Positions 51,887-60,177 of a stretch of 64,000 bases of DNA are shown piece after piece. Both the position numbers and the translations under genes were made by a program. Every line of letters starts with the position of its first letter. The stretch's first letter is position 1. The DNA comes from [Eubacterium] infirmum (GTDB taxonomy: Bacteria; Bacillota; Clostridia; Peptostreptococcales; Anaerovoracaceae). The DNA lies in the NCBI GenBank assembly GCA_900450455.1, contig UGGN01000001.1, forward strand, positions 1,364,001 through 1,428,000. Direction: 5' to 3'. The notes beneath the pieces are model-generated. The model saw nothing but the letters and a program-made list of their open reading frames with translations. It was not told the origin of the DNA and did no database searches.

Positions 51887-52726
51887 ATGAACAGAAGCGT
51901 AGTTAAGAAGGTTAAGGGGTTTAGAACTGAGGACGGAGCAGGGGTTAGTCTCGTCAGAGTTTTGAGCCATAAGGATATAGAAATATTTGATCCTATTTTG
52001 ATGTTAGATTCCTTTGATAGCATAAATACGGACGATTATACTGCAGGCTTTCCTATGCATCCTCACAGGGGAATAGAGACGGTAAGCTATGTTTATAGAG
52101 GCCGCATGCAACACAGAGATTCGGTGGGAAATGAAGACAGTATTGCTAATGGCGAGGTTCAGTGGATGACGGCCGGATCTGGAATTCTTCACGAGGAATC
52201 TCTTCCTGCAAGCGAAAGGATGTTAGGTGTTCAGCTTTGGCTTAATCTTCCTGCCAAGAATAAGATGTGCAAGCCCGAATACCATAGCATCAAGAATAGT
52301 GACATCAAGGAAATTGATATCGATGGCGGCAAGCTAAGACTACTGGCAGGACGTTTTGGTGAGCATGAGGGATATAAAGGCAAATATCTGCCGTTTGATT
52401 ATTATGATATTCACATTGCCTCCGGTAGCTCCGTAGAACTGGACATGGATGAAAGCAATTCCGTTATGATTTTTACACTTTTAGGAAATGTCTCTGTTGA
52501 AGGTGAATATATTGAAGAAAAAACCGCAGCTAAGCTTTCAAATGGCGATAAGCTTAGAATTAGAGCAGAGGATGGAAAAGCGCAGGTGCTATTTATGAGC
52601 TCAAAGAAACTTGAGGAATCTGTTGTCTGGGGTGGTCCTATCGTTATGAATACTAGGGATGAACTGCTAGAAGCCTTTGATGAACTGGACAATGGCACAT
52701 TTCTTAAAGAAAAAATATATTATTAA
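51887..52726 (+). CDS. Pirin-family protein
   Basis: A 279-residue double-cupin protein. Metal ligands are H58 and H60 (FPMHPHRGIET), H102 and E104 (GSGILHEE), the usual pirin set; ligand ring and N-terminal cupin are complete. Bacterial pirins have quercetin-2,3-dioxygenase activity or modulate enzymes such as pyruvate dehydrogenase. The role here is unknown. ATG 51887 is used because TTAGGAGATG is properly spaced; 51882 and 51884 are too close. Confidence 0.9.
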   Translation: MNRSVVKKVKGFRTEDGAGVSLVRVLSHKDIEIFDPILMLDSFDSINTDDYTAGFPMHPHRGIETVSYVYRGRMQHRDSVGNEDSIANGEVQWMTAGSGILHEESLPASERMLGVQLWLNLPAKNKMCKPEYHSIKNSDIKEIDIDGGKLRLLAGRFGEHEGYKGKYLPFDYYDIHIASGSSVELDMDESNSVMIFTLLGNVSVEGEYIEEKTAAKLSNGDKLRIRAEDGKAQVLFMSSKKLEESVVWGGPIVMNTRDELLEAFDELDNGTFLKEKIYY

Positions 52727-52729
52727 TAT

Positions 52730-52758
52730 TTGATTTTTTTATGTATGTATAGCATAAT
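52730..52758 (+). promoter_or_regulatory. Promoter for the microprotein operon
   Basis: TTGATT (52730-52735), 17-bp spacer, CATAAT (52753-52758), 42 bp before the ATG at 52801. Confidence 0.55.
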
Positions 52759-52800
52759 TATATCAAGCTTATTATTTTGTGAATTTTTAGGAGGAGAGAT

Positions 52801-52881
52801 ATGAAGTACCACAGATTTTTCGCATGGGCTGCAGTTGGATGCTTTGCTGCTGCAATGATTACAGGATATAAGAGAAAGTAG
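52801..52881 (+). CDS. 26-residue membrane microprotein
   Basis: A complete small gene: strong TTAGGAGGAGAGAT ribosome binding site, ATG, then MKYHRFFAWAAVGCFAAAMI and a basic end TGYKRK, and TAG. It has one short hydrophobic helix (about 7-20) flanked by positive charges, so the C-terminus likely faces the cytoplasm. It lies 16 bp before the next gene and behind its own promoter. No homologue is recognised. Its role may be to bind or regulate a membrane partner, possibly the next protein, which is also membrane-bound. Confidence 0.6.
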   Translation: MKYHRFFAWAAVGCFAAAMITGYKRK

Positions 52882-52897
52882 TTTCTGTTGAGGACTT

Positions 52898-53380
52898 ATG
52901 GCAAAGACATACGAAATTCAAAAGTTATCAATAGATGAAGTTATTGATGAAGGGTTAAAGGATCAGATTAGAAAGAGCATTGTTATCAACAGAATACAGA
53001 CTGTCTGTATTGCTTTTTTCGGTATATCATTTGCAGTTGTAGCTCTATTATCCCTTATTTTAAAGACAAGGGATATAAAGTTTATCGAGACGGGAGCGGG
53101 TAAGATTTGCGGCTTTATTTTGGCGCTTAGCATTATTGCCTATATAATAGTTCATTTTTTAGCCGGAGCAATCCCTAAGAAAAGCTGGAAATGTCCGTAC
53201 TGTAATGAGAGCCTTTCTTACTTTGTACCAAGTGGAACGAAGGCTTCAGCAGGTAACAGGAGAGCGCAGATAATCTCAGAGAGAAAGAAACTTAGGATTG
53301 GAAGAGTTGACAAGAGCTTTTTAATGGTCCCGGAAAAATGTCCTTACTGTGAACAAAAGCTGCTTAGAGATAAGGAATAA
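52898..53380 (+). CDS. Zinc-ribbon membrane protein, hypothetical
   Basis: A 160-residue protein: two helices in the middle (about 35-57, 70-92), then a soluble C-terminal part with CPYC near 99 and CPYC near 150, a split zinc ribbon. Its ATG follows TTGAGGACTT. It ends inside the 3' end of aroK on the other strand, a 17-bp convergent overlap. Function unknown. Confidence 0.6.
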   Translation: MAKTYEIQKLSIDEVIDEGLKDQIRKSIVINRIQTVCIAFFGISFAVVALLSLILKTRDIKFIETGAGKICGFILALSIIAYIIVHFLAGAIPKKSWKCPYCNESLSYFVPSGTKASAGNRRAQIISERKKLRIGRVDKSFLMVPEKCPYCEQKLLRDKE

Positions 53381-53870
53381 GCTTCTCTGCTATTTCTTTG
53401 GTCGTAAAATTATCAGTTTCTATGCTTATATCAGCAATAGATTCATAGATCTGAACTCGTTTATCAAGCATGAGGGATATTTCCTTTATGCTTATGCTTT
53501 TTTTATTTTTAAGAAGAGGACGTGATTTATCGGATTTAAGTCTCTGCAATACGGCATTCGGACTCACTTTTAAGTAAATGCATCTTCCGCTTGCCTTGAT
53601 TAGCTTTCTATTTTCAGGGGTCAAAGGTAGGCCACCACCGCAGTCCACTATTTGGTTGTCATGCTTTGAAATTTCAGAAAGAATCTCGTGTTCATGTTTT
53701 CTAAAGAATGCTTCACCATGTATAGCAAAAATCTCAGATATGCTCATTCCAAGTTTTTTTTCAATGAGTGCATCCACATTTATTTTCTTATTTTCACTAA
53801 TTTTATCAAGTTCTGAAGCGAGGCTCGTCTTACCGCTTCCCATAAAACCGATGATATACAAATTGTTCAT
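53364..53870 (-). CDS. aroK: Shikimate kinase
   Basis: A 168-residue kinase that phosphorylates shikimate to shikimate-3-phosphate in aromatic amino acid synthesis. Walker A is GFMGSGKT (8-15), the substrate Asp is in INVDALIEK, Arg and Gly-rich motifs are FRKHEHEIL and DCGGGLPL, and the lid Arg is in KSRPLL. Length is normal. Its 3' end overlaps the preceding plus-strand gene. It is divergent from aroE. Confidence 0.9.
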   Translation of the reverse strand: MNNLYIIGFMGSGKTSLASELDKISENKKINVDALIEKKLGMSISEIFAIHGEAFFRKHEHEILSEISKHDNQIVDCGGGLPLTPENRKLIKASGRCIYLKVSPNAVLQRLKSDKSRPLLKNKKSISIKEISLMLDKRVQIYESIADISIETDNFTTKEIAEKLIPYL

Positions 53871-53885
53871 TATTATACATACCTA

Positions 53886-53914
53886 TTCTCAATATATTTA
53901 CTTTCGATTATAAT
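53886..53914 (+). promoter_or_regulatory. Promoter of aroE
   Basis: TTCTCA (53886-53891), 17-bp spacer, TATAAT (53909-53914), 40 bp before the ATG at 53954. The -35 is weak. Confidence 0.5.
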
Positions 53915-53953
53915 GGTAATGAAAGGCAGCTTCAATAGTATGGAGATTATAAT

Positions 53954-54829
53954 ATGAAAAATATTGATGGAAAATCTAAGCTTTATGCGCTGTTTGCCAG
54001 TCCATGTGAGCATTCAATTTCGCCACTCATTCAAAACAGTGCATTTGAGAAGATGAATATAAATGCGGTATATATGGCATTTGATGTAGGAACGGATAAA
54101 ATAGCTGATGCGGTATTGTCGATGAGAACTCTGGGAATAGCAGGTGCTAATATTTCAATGCCTAACAAAAATGCTGTTATAGAATACCTGGATGAGGTAT
54201 CCGATGATGCCAGGTTTTGCAATGCAGTAAATACTGTAGTTAATAGAGACGGGAAACTTTATGGATATAATACCGATATCTTCGGTTCAGAAAAGGCGAT
54301 AGAGGACTTAGGTATCAATATTACAAACAGCAAGGTATGTCTTCTTGGACTAGGAGGCGCAGGTCAAGCGGTTTTATATACTCTAGCAAAAAATAATGTT
54401 AATAAGGTGTGTGTCTTTGTTAGGCAAAACAGCATAGAATTCAGAAAGTCTTATGTGGATAAGGTACGTTCAAGTTTTTCAATCGATGTAGACATCTATG
54501 CTATTGAGGAACAAATGCTTCTATCAAAGCATATAAATGAGGCTGATTTACTCATAAATACTACAAAACTTGGAATGGCACAAGACATTGATAAAAGTCC
54601 TTTAGATGATGAAATTAAGCTTCCTGAGCATATATGCGTTTTGGATTTGATTTATAATCCCGGTGAAACGCGACTTTTAGCAAAGGCAAAAGCGGATGGC
54701 TGCATCAGGTATTCAAATGGACTTAATATGCTAGTATATCAGGGAGTAAAATCCTTTGAACATTTCACAGGTAAAAAAATAGATATTTATGATATATTTA
54801 GAGTGCTTGAAAATGCTTTTAAATTTTGA
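53954..54829 (+). CDS. aroE: Shikimate dehydrogenase
   Basis: A 291-residue NADPH-dependent dehydrogenase that reduces 3-dehydroshikimate. SPLIQNSAF binds shikimate, the catalytic Lys is in NISMPNKNAV (about 78), NTDIFG holds the active Asp, LLGLGGAGQAV is the NADP glycine loop (about 131-141), and the C-terminal YQGVKSFEHFTG closes the domain. ATGGAGATTATA precedes the ATG. Confidence 0.95.
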   Translation: MKNIDGKSKLYALFASPCEHSISPLIQNSAFEKMNINAVYMAFDVGTDKIADAVLSMRTLGIAGANISMPNKNAVIEYLDEVSDDARFCNAVNTVVNRDGKLYGYNTDIFGSEKAIEDLGINITNSKVCLLGLGGAGQAVLYTLAKNNVNKVCVFVRQNSIEFRKSYVDKVRSSFSIDVDIYAIEEQMLLSKHINEADLLINTTKLGMAQDIDKSPLDDEIKLPEHICVLDLIYNPGETRLLAKAKADGCIRYSNGLNMLVYQGVKSFEHFTGKKIDIYDIFRVLENAFKF

Positions 54830-54849
54830 TATATTTTTCTATATCAAAA
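54824..54849 (+). terminator. Perfect hairpin at the end of aroE
   Basis: TTTTGATATA pairs fully with TATATCAAAA around TTTTTC; it overlaps the aroE stop and precedes the ABC gene's ribosome binding site by a few bases. All-AT apart from one G-C pair, so termination strength is doubtful. Confidence 0.45.
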
Positions 54850-54868
54850 TTATCGAAGGGAGATAAAT

Positions 54869-55582
54869 ATGCTTAAAATTAATAATCTAACTAAGATTTA
54901 CGGAGATAAAAAAGCCGTAGATGACTTGACATTACATATACAGAAGGGGGAGATTTATGGCTTTATAGGTCATAACGGTGCGGGTAAAACTACGACTATT
55001 AAATCATGTTGTGGCATTTTAGAATTTGATGAAGGAAAAATTCTTATTGATGGAACTTCAATTAAAGAAAATCCTATGCTTTGCAAGGAAAAAATCGCCT
55101 ATATTCCTGATAATCCTGATTTATATGAATTTCTATCCGGAATTAAGTATATCAATCTTATTGCTGATATTTTCGGAGTGTCAGAAGATGATAGAGCCGA
55201 TAGAACCCGTAAATTTGCAGATCTCTTTGGTTTGACATCTGATTTAGCACAACCAATAAGCTCCTATTCACATGGTATGAAGCAGAAGCTTGCTTTGATT
55301 GCGGCTTTTATACACGCACCTAAGCTAATAATCATGGACGAGCCTTTTGTTGGTCTTGATCCAAAGGCAGCTTTTCTTCTAAAGGAAGAGATGAGAAAGC
55401 ACTGTGATAACGGTGGGGCAATATTCTTCTCAACTCATGTACTTGAGGTTGCCGAAAAGCTATGTGATAAGGTTGCTATTATTAAAGAGGGTAAGCTAAT
55501 TGCATCAGGAACTATGGAAGATGTAAAGGGAAATACATCGCTTGAGAGTGTATTCCTAAATTTGGAGGGAAGCGATGCTTAG
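54869..55582 (+). CDS. ABC transporter ATP-binding protein
   Basis: A 237-residue ATPase: Walker A GHNGAGKTT (about 35-43), signature SYSHGMKQKLALIAAF (about 132) with H replacing the G of SGG, Walker B LIIMDEPFVGLD, and switch His in STHVLEVAEKL. It belongs to the branch that drives ABC-2 exporters. AAGGGAG precedes the ATG. It overlaps the permease by 8 bp. Confidence 0.9.
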   Translation: MLKINNLTKIYGDKKAVDDLTLHIQKGEIYGFIGHNGAGKTTTIKSCCGILEFDEGKILIDGTSIKENPMLCKEKIAYIPDNPDLYEFLSGIKYINLIADIFGVSEDDRADRTRKFADLFGLTSDLAQPISSYSHGMKQKLALIAAFIHAPKLIIMDEPFVGLDPKAAFLLKEEMRKHCDNGGAIFFSTHVLEVAEKLCDKVAIIKEGKLIASGTMEDVKGNTSLESVFLNLEGSDA

Positions 55583-57167
55583 GATTTTAATAAAGCTCCG
55601 ATTTTTGGAGATAATGAACCAAATGCAGGGCGGCAAAAAAAGAAATAAGAAAACTAATATATTAGGTCTTATAGCGGTATATTTATGTGCATTTTTAGCA
55701 GTCGGTTTTCTGTTTGTACAGATATTCCACTCTATATGTTTGCCATATCACATGATAGGACTTGATTGGCTATACTTTGCTTTTAGTGGAATAGTTGTTT
55801 TTACACTATGCTTCTTAGGAAGTGTATTCCTAGCACAAAAACAAATCTATGAGGCAAACGACAATGAAGTACTTCTTTCCATGCCGATAAAGCCTATGCA
55901 TATTATTTTATCGCGTATATTGTCCTTACTTGGACTAAATTATCTGTATGCACTTGCAACAACAGTACCTGCGATTATAGTGTATATATTTGATGTCGGT
56001 TTCAACTTGGGAGTATTTATCGTTTTTGCATTGCTTTTATTGTTTTTACCGTTTTTATCCATGACATTCTCCATAATTTTCGGCTCGTTTATTGCGTGGA
56101 TATCAAGTAAGGTTTCGAGGCCTAAGGTTATAATCGTTGTTTTTTCAATGATTTTCATGCTGGGATACTTTTATCTATGCTTTGCGTGGCAGAAACTCAT
56201 GGCGGAAATGGCTAAATCCGGAGCTGCTGTAGCAGAGATATTCAGGAAATATCTTGCCATTTTCTATGTTTATGGAAAGGCTATTGCTGATACCGATATT
56301 CTTTTCGTATTGCTTTTCATACTAATCTGTTGTATCCCATTTGTCCTGGTATGCTATTTTATTAGCAAGAGCTTCATATCGATTGCTACAAGGAACAAGG
56401 GTGGAAAGAAAATCGCATATCATGAAAAGAGAGCTAAGGCAAGAGGAATCAAATCTGCTTTGATTAGCAAAGAATGTGCTATGTTTATAGGATCGCCTAC
56501 ATATATACTAAATGCAGGAGTTGGAGTTTTATTCATGCCACTCATATGCATATATCTTATATTTGGAGGAGATAGCCTTAGCAATTTTACTAAAATGTTA
56601 GGCACCGATTTAATCGGAGTATTCATTTGCATGGGCCTAGGTATTAGTACAGGAATGGTAACCATATCCAGCCCTAGTTTTTCGCTTGAATCAAAAACAT
56701 TATGGATTTTAAAATCACTACCAATAAGGGAAAAGGATATAATCTTTGCCAAGCTTATGCCACATATACTATTCAGTTTCCCATTTGTGATTATCAGCGG
56801 TATAATCATCCAGTTTGCAATAGATTTAAATCCTGTGGATAGAGTTATGGTAATTCTAATTCCACTGGTAACAACTGTTTTAAATGCTATGATAGGGCTA
56901 TTCCTAGGCATGTGTTTTCCTAAGTTTAACTGGACAAATGAAGCGGTTGCAATCAAGCAATCAAGTGCACCACTACTGTCACTTCTCTGTGGCGTTGCAG
57001 TAGAGGGAGGAGTAATAGGTCTACTGTTTGCTTTCGTCAAAGGCGAGATGTTCCGGGTTAACGAGCTTACGAGTGTTGTTCTTGCAATATACTTGATACT
57101 CTGCGTAATTATGGCAATAATAATCAAGCTCAAGGGCGAGTCACTTTTAAAAAAGATGCAAATATAA
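55575..57167 (+). CDS. ABC exporter permease
   Basis: A 530-residue membrane protein with about 12-14 helices, an internal duplication-like layout and no binding domain. It resembles the large permeases paired with YthP/EcsA-type ATPases. Substrate unknown. GGAGGGAAGCG precedes the ATG within the ATPase gene. The shared terminator at 57177 separates it from htpG. Confidence 0.8.
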   Translation: MLRILIKLRFLEIMNQMQGGKKRNKKTNILGLIAVYLCAFLAVGFLFVQIFHSICLPYHMIGLDWLYFAFSGIVVFTLCFLGSVFLAQKQIYEANDNEVLLSMPIKPMHIILSRILSLLGLNYLYALATTVPAIIVYIFDVGFNLGVFIVFALLLLFLPFLSMTFSIIFGSFIAWISSKVSRPKVIIVVFSMIFMLGYFYLCFAWQKLMAEMAKSGAAVAEIFRKYLAIFYVYGKAIADTDILFVLLFILICCIPFVLVCYFISKSFISIATRNKGGKKIAYHEKRAKARGIKSALISKECAMFIGSPTYILNAGVGVLFMPLICIYLIFGGDSLSNFTKMLGTDLIGVFICMGLGISTGMVTISSPSFSLESKTLWILKSLPIREKDIIFAKLMPHILFSFPFVIISGIIIQFAIDLNPVDRVMVILIPLVTTVLNAMIGLFLGMCFPKFNWTNEAVAIKQSSAPLLSLLCGVAVEGGVIGLLFAFVKGEMFRVNELTSVVLAIYLILCVIMAIIIKLKGESLLKKMQI

Positions 57168-57176
57168 GATTGATGC

Positions 57177-57210
57177 AAAAGCGGTACCTTAAGTAATAGG
57201 TACCGCTTTT
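57177..57210. terminator. Bidirectional terminator between convergent genes
   Basis: AAAAGCGGTACCT pairs with AGGTACCGCTTTT around TAAGTAAT; A and T tracts flank both sides. It serves the ABC operon and htpG. Confidence 0.9.
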
Positions 57211-57231
57211 AAAGTATTTGCCTTATTCTAT

Positions 57232-59163
57232 TTAGTTTGCATCGACGATGAGCTGGCAGACTGATTTGCTGAATTCTATTGGGTCATCAATCTGTATTCC
57301 TGAGATGAGCAGAGCTTGATCATATAGAAGATTTGCATAAACTTCCAACTTTTTACCATCAGTGTCTGTGCTCTTAATCTTATTAAGTGCCTTAAATACT
57401 GTGTGCTCAGGATTCAGTTCAAGAACTCTTTCAGCTTTAATGCCTTGATCCATAGGCATTGCATTTAAAATCTTTTCCATCTCAAGAGATATATCACCCT
57501 TGGTTGTCAGGCAAACTGCGGATGATTTTAGGCGAGGGGATAGCTTTACTTCGCTTACCTTATCTCCAAGAGCTTTCTTGATATCCTCAAGAAGTTCCTT
57601 GTTATCATCTTCGAGCTTTCTCATATTTTCCTTAGCCTCTTCGGTGTCGTCTTCTGCGATATCCTCCGCAGAAACCGATTTAAAAGGCTTGTCCTTATAC
57701 TGGGAGAGAATATTGAAAACAAATTCATCCATCTCATCTGTCAAATAGAGAATTTCATATCCTTTTGATTTAACAAATTCGGTTTGAGGTAGAAGGTCAA
57801 TCTTTTTGATAGATTCACCGGCTGCATAATATATAGCATTTTGGTCTTCCTTCATTCTCTCAAGGTATTCTGCAAGAGTTACGTTCTTATGTTCAGTAGA
57901 GGAGTAGAAGAGAACCAGGTCCTCGAGAACTGCTCTATTCATGCCGTAGCCCTCATAAAGGCCGTATTTAAGCTGTTTACCGAAGTTCTCAAAGAACTTT
58001 TCATAGCCGTCTCTGTCATTCTTAAGAAAATCTTCAAGGTCTCTTTTAATCTTCTTTTCGAGGTTCTTGGCAATGTTCTTAAGCTGTCTATCCTGCTGAA
58101 GCATTTCTCTTGAAATATTAAGAGATAAATCTTGGCTATCAACAAGTCCTTTGACAAAATTGAAGTAGTCCGGCAAGAGGTCCTTGCATTTATTCATAAT
58201 CATGACGCCACTGGAGTATAGCTGAAGTCCTTTTTCGTATTCTTTTGTGTAATAATCAAAAGGGGCATGTCCCGGAATGAACATCAAAGCTGTAAAGCTC
58301 GAAACTCCTTCAACATTTGTTCTAATTACTCTTGCAGGATCCATGTAATCCATGTACTTGCTCTTATAGTAATCGTTATATTCCTCAGGTTTAACTTTGC
58401 TTTTCTGGCGTTTCCAGATAGGCTCCATGGAGTTTAGGGTTTCCAGCTCCTTGTATTTTTCAAATTCAGGTGCCTTACCATCCTCAGGCTCACCCTTAGG
58501 TCTTGATTTTTCGACCATCATGCGAATAGGGTATCTAATGTAGTCTGAGTATTTTTTGATAAGGTTTCTAATTGTGTATTCCTCAAGGAAGCTTGAATAG
58601 TTTTCACCATCTGCATCTTCTTTGATAGTCAGAACGATTTCTGTTCCGTGACCATCAAGGCTTGCTTCTTCAATTGTGTATCCGTCAGCTCCGCGGGAAA
58701 CCCAGCGATATGCTTCGTCGCTGCCGAAGGCCTTTGATGTAACACTTACTATGTCTGAGACCATGAAGGCGGAGTAGAAGCCAACACCAAACTGTCCAAT
58801 GATGTCAATATTATTTGCCTTGGCATTTTTTTCATTGTTCTTTTCCTGCTCCTCCTTAAAACCTAGGGATCCACTTTTTGCAATAGTACCAATATTCTTC
58901 TCAAGCTCCTCCTTGCTCATTCCTATACCGTTATCTCTGATTGTAAGGGTTCTTAATTCCTTATCGGGTGTAATCCGTATATAGAAGTCATTTCTTTTGA
59001 TTCCAAGCTCACCGGAACTTAAGCTCTTGTAATATAATTTATCTAAGGCGTCGCTTGAATTACTGATAAGCTCGCGTAAAAAAATCTCCTTGTTGGTGTA
59101 TATAGAGTGAATCATCAAATCAAGTAACTTCTTAGATTCTGCTTTAAATTGTTTTTTAGCCAT
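57232..59163 (-). CDS. htpG: Chaperone HtpG (Hsp90)
   Basis: A 643-residue Hsp90. The N-terminal ATPase domain has [15 protein letters not shown] (Glu/Asn), [12 protein letters not shown] and [11 protein letters not shown]; the middle domain has the catalytic Arg region ([12 protein letters not shown]); and the C-terminal dimer domain ends without MEEVD. Start 59163 (MAKKQFKAE) is fixed by GGAGGCAG just upstream; a longer frame would run into the CIRCE element. Function: ATP-driven folding help under stress. Confidence 0.95.
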   Translation of the reverse strand: MAKKQFKAESKKLLDLMIHSIYTNKEIFLRELISNSSDALDKLYYKSLSSGELGIKRNDFYIRITPDKELRTLTIRDNGIGMSKEELEKNIGTIAKSGSLGFKEEQEKNNEKNAKANNIDIIGQFGVGFYSAFMVSDIVSVTSKAFGSDEAYRWVSRGADGYTIEEASLDGHGTEIVLTIKEDADGENYSSFLEEYTIRNLIKKYSDYIRYPIRMMVEKSRPKGEPEDGKAPEFEKYKELETLNSMEPIWKRQKSKVKPEEYNDYYKSKYMDYMDPARVIRTNVEGVSSFTALMFIPGHAPFDYYTKEYEKGLQLYSSGVMIMNKCKDLLPDYFNFVKGLVDSQDLSLNISREMLQQDRQLKNIAKNLEKKIKRDLEDFLKNDRDGYEKFFENFGKQLKYGLYEGYGMNRAVLEDLVLFYSSTEHKNVTLAEYLERMKEDQNAIYYAAGESIKKIDLLPQTEFVKSKGYEILYLTDEMDEFVFNILSQYKDKPFKSVSAEDIAEDDTEEAKENMRKLEDDNKELLEDIKKALGDKVSEVKLSPRLKSSAVCLTTKGDISLEMEKILNAMPMDQGIKAERVLELNPEHTVFKALNKIKSTDTDGKKLEVYANLLYDQALLISGIQIDDPIEFSKSVCQLIVDAN

Positions 59164-59182
59164 GTCTGCCTCCAAAAATTTA

Positions 59183-59209
59183 TTAGCACTCAACATCATA
59201 GAGTGCTAG
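59183..59209. promoter_or_regulatory. CIRCE element (HrcA operator) before htpG
   Basis: TTAGCACTC (59183-59191), N9, GAGTGCTAG (59201-59209), one base off the canonical 9-9-9 inverted repeat. It sits 20 bp before the htpG ATG. HrcA usually represses groE and dnaK through this site. Confidence 0.9.
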
Positions 59210-59282
59210 ATATAATTTAACACTAATGATTCCATTTGTAAAGCGATAATCAAATATTTATTTAATATGGCTAAAAAAATGT

Positions 59283-59288
59283 TATAAT
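59283..59288 (+). promoter_or_regulatory. -10 box directly before the GH25 gene
   Basis: TATAAT ends 6 bp before the ATG at 59295, so transcription from it would start at or next to the A of the start codon. No Shine-Dalgarno sequence is present upstream. Confidence 0.5.
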
Positions 59289-59294
59289 ACCGAT

Positions 59295-60128
59295 ATGAAA
59301 AAGTCGGCAAAGAAAAGAAATAAATTAAAAATAGATAAACCAAGACTAATAATAGTTATAGCAGCGATACTATTTATATTAGTAATATTTATGTGGATAA
59401 GGTCATATAAATATGTTAACACATATGATGGACTGGGAAAGACGAAGGAATATCCGCAGATGAAATACAGTAGTGAAGGATTCTATAGAGATAAGTATAA
59501 CTTTCTTAACTACAACTATAATGGTGTTAAAGGAAGAAGGGGCATAGACGTATCCGTACATCAGGGCGAAATTGATTGGGCGAGCGTCAAAAAATCCGGC
59601 GTAGAATTCGCTTATATAAGACTTGGATTCAGCTCTTATGCAGATGGGCAAATCTATATGGATAAATATTTTGAGAAAAACATTGAAGAAGCACAAAATA
59701 ATGGAATAGAAGTAGGAGTGTATTTTTTCTCACAGGCCGTATCCACTGAAGAAGCTGTCAAAGAGGCAAGGTACGTGCTTTCAAAAATCAAAGGGAAAAA
59801 TGTAAAACTTCCAATAGGTTTTGACATGGAACCGGTTACCGAAAACGATAGAATCAAAGCTCTTACTGTAGAGCAGAAGACTGAAGTTGCAGATGCCTTT
59901 GGTTGTATCATTAGAAAGCATGGAAGAGAAACGCTGATATATGGAAATCCTGAATGGATAGCAAATAACATAGATTTGAGTCTTTTGACAGATTATAAAA
60001 TTTGGCTGGCTCACTATACTTCTATGAGCAGCTTTGAATATGATTATGCTATGTGGCAGTACTCATCAACGGGAAGAGTGGCAGGAATAAATACAAATGT
60101 TGATCTTAATATCATGTTTGTCAAATAG
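59295..60128 (+). CDS. GH25 muramidase, membrane-anchored
   Basis: A 277-residue lysozyme-type hydrolase. A basic start and one helix (LIIVIAAILFILVIFMWI) anchor it; the GH25 domain spans about 80-277 with D85 in GIDVSVHQGEIDW, and D177/E179 in GFDMEP as catalytic acids, then AMWQYSSTGRV. It should cleave the MurNAc-GlcNAc bond in peptidoglycan, perhaps during growth. No ribosome binding site is visible, so translation may be leaderless. A terminator follows. Confidence 0.9.
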   Translation: MKKSAKKRNKLKIDKPRLIIVIAAILFILVIFMWIRSYKYVNTYDGLGKTKEYPQMKYSSEGFYRDKYNFLNYNYNGVKGRRGIDVSVHQGEIDWASVKKSGVEFAYIRLGFSSYADGQIYMDKYFEKNIEEAQNNGIEVGVYFFSQAVSTEEAVKEARYVLSKIKGKNVKLPIGFDMEPVTENDRIKALTVEQKTEVADAFGCIIRKHGRETLIYGNPEWIANNIDLSLLTDYKIWLAHYTSMSSFEYDYAMWQYSSTGRVAGINTNVDLNIMFVK

Positions 60129-60152
60129 TTAATATATCTTACATGATATCAA

Positions 60153-60174
60153 AAAACCCGCCTAAGCGGGTTTT
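60153..60174. terminator. Bidirectional terminator
   Basis: AAAACCCGC pairs with GCGGGTTTT around CTAA, perfect and with A/T tracts on both sides, between convergent genes. Confidence 0.9.
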
Positions 60175-60177
60175 ACT

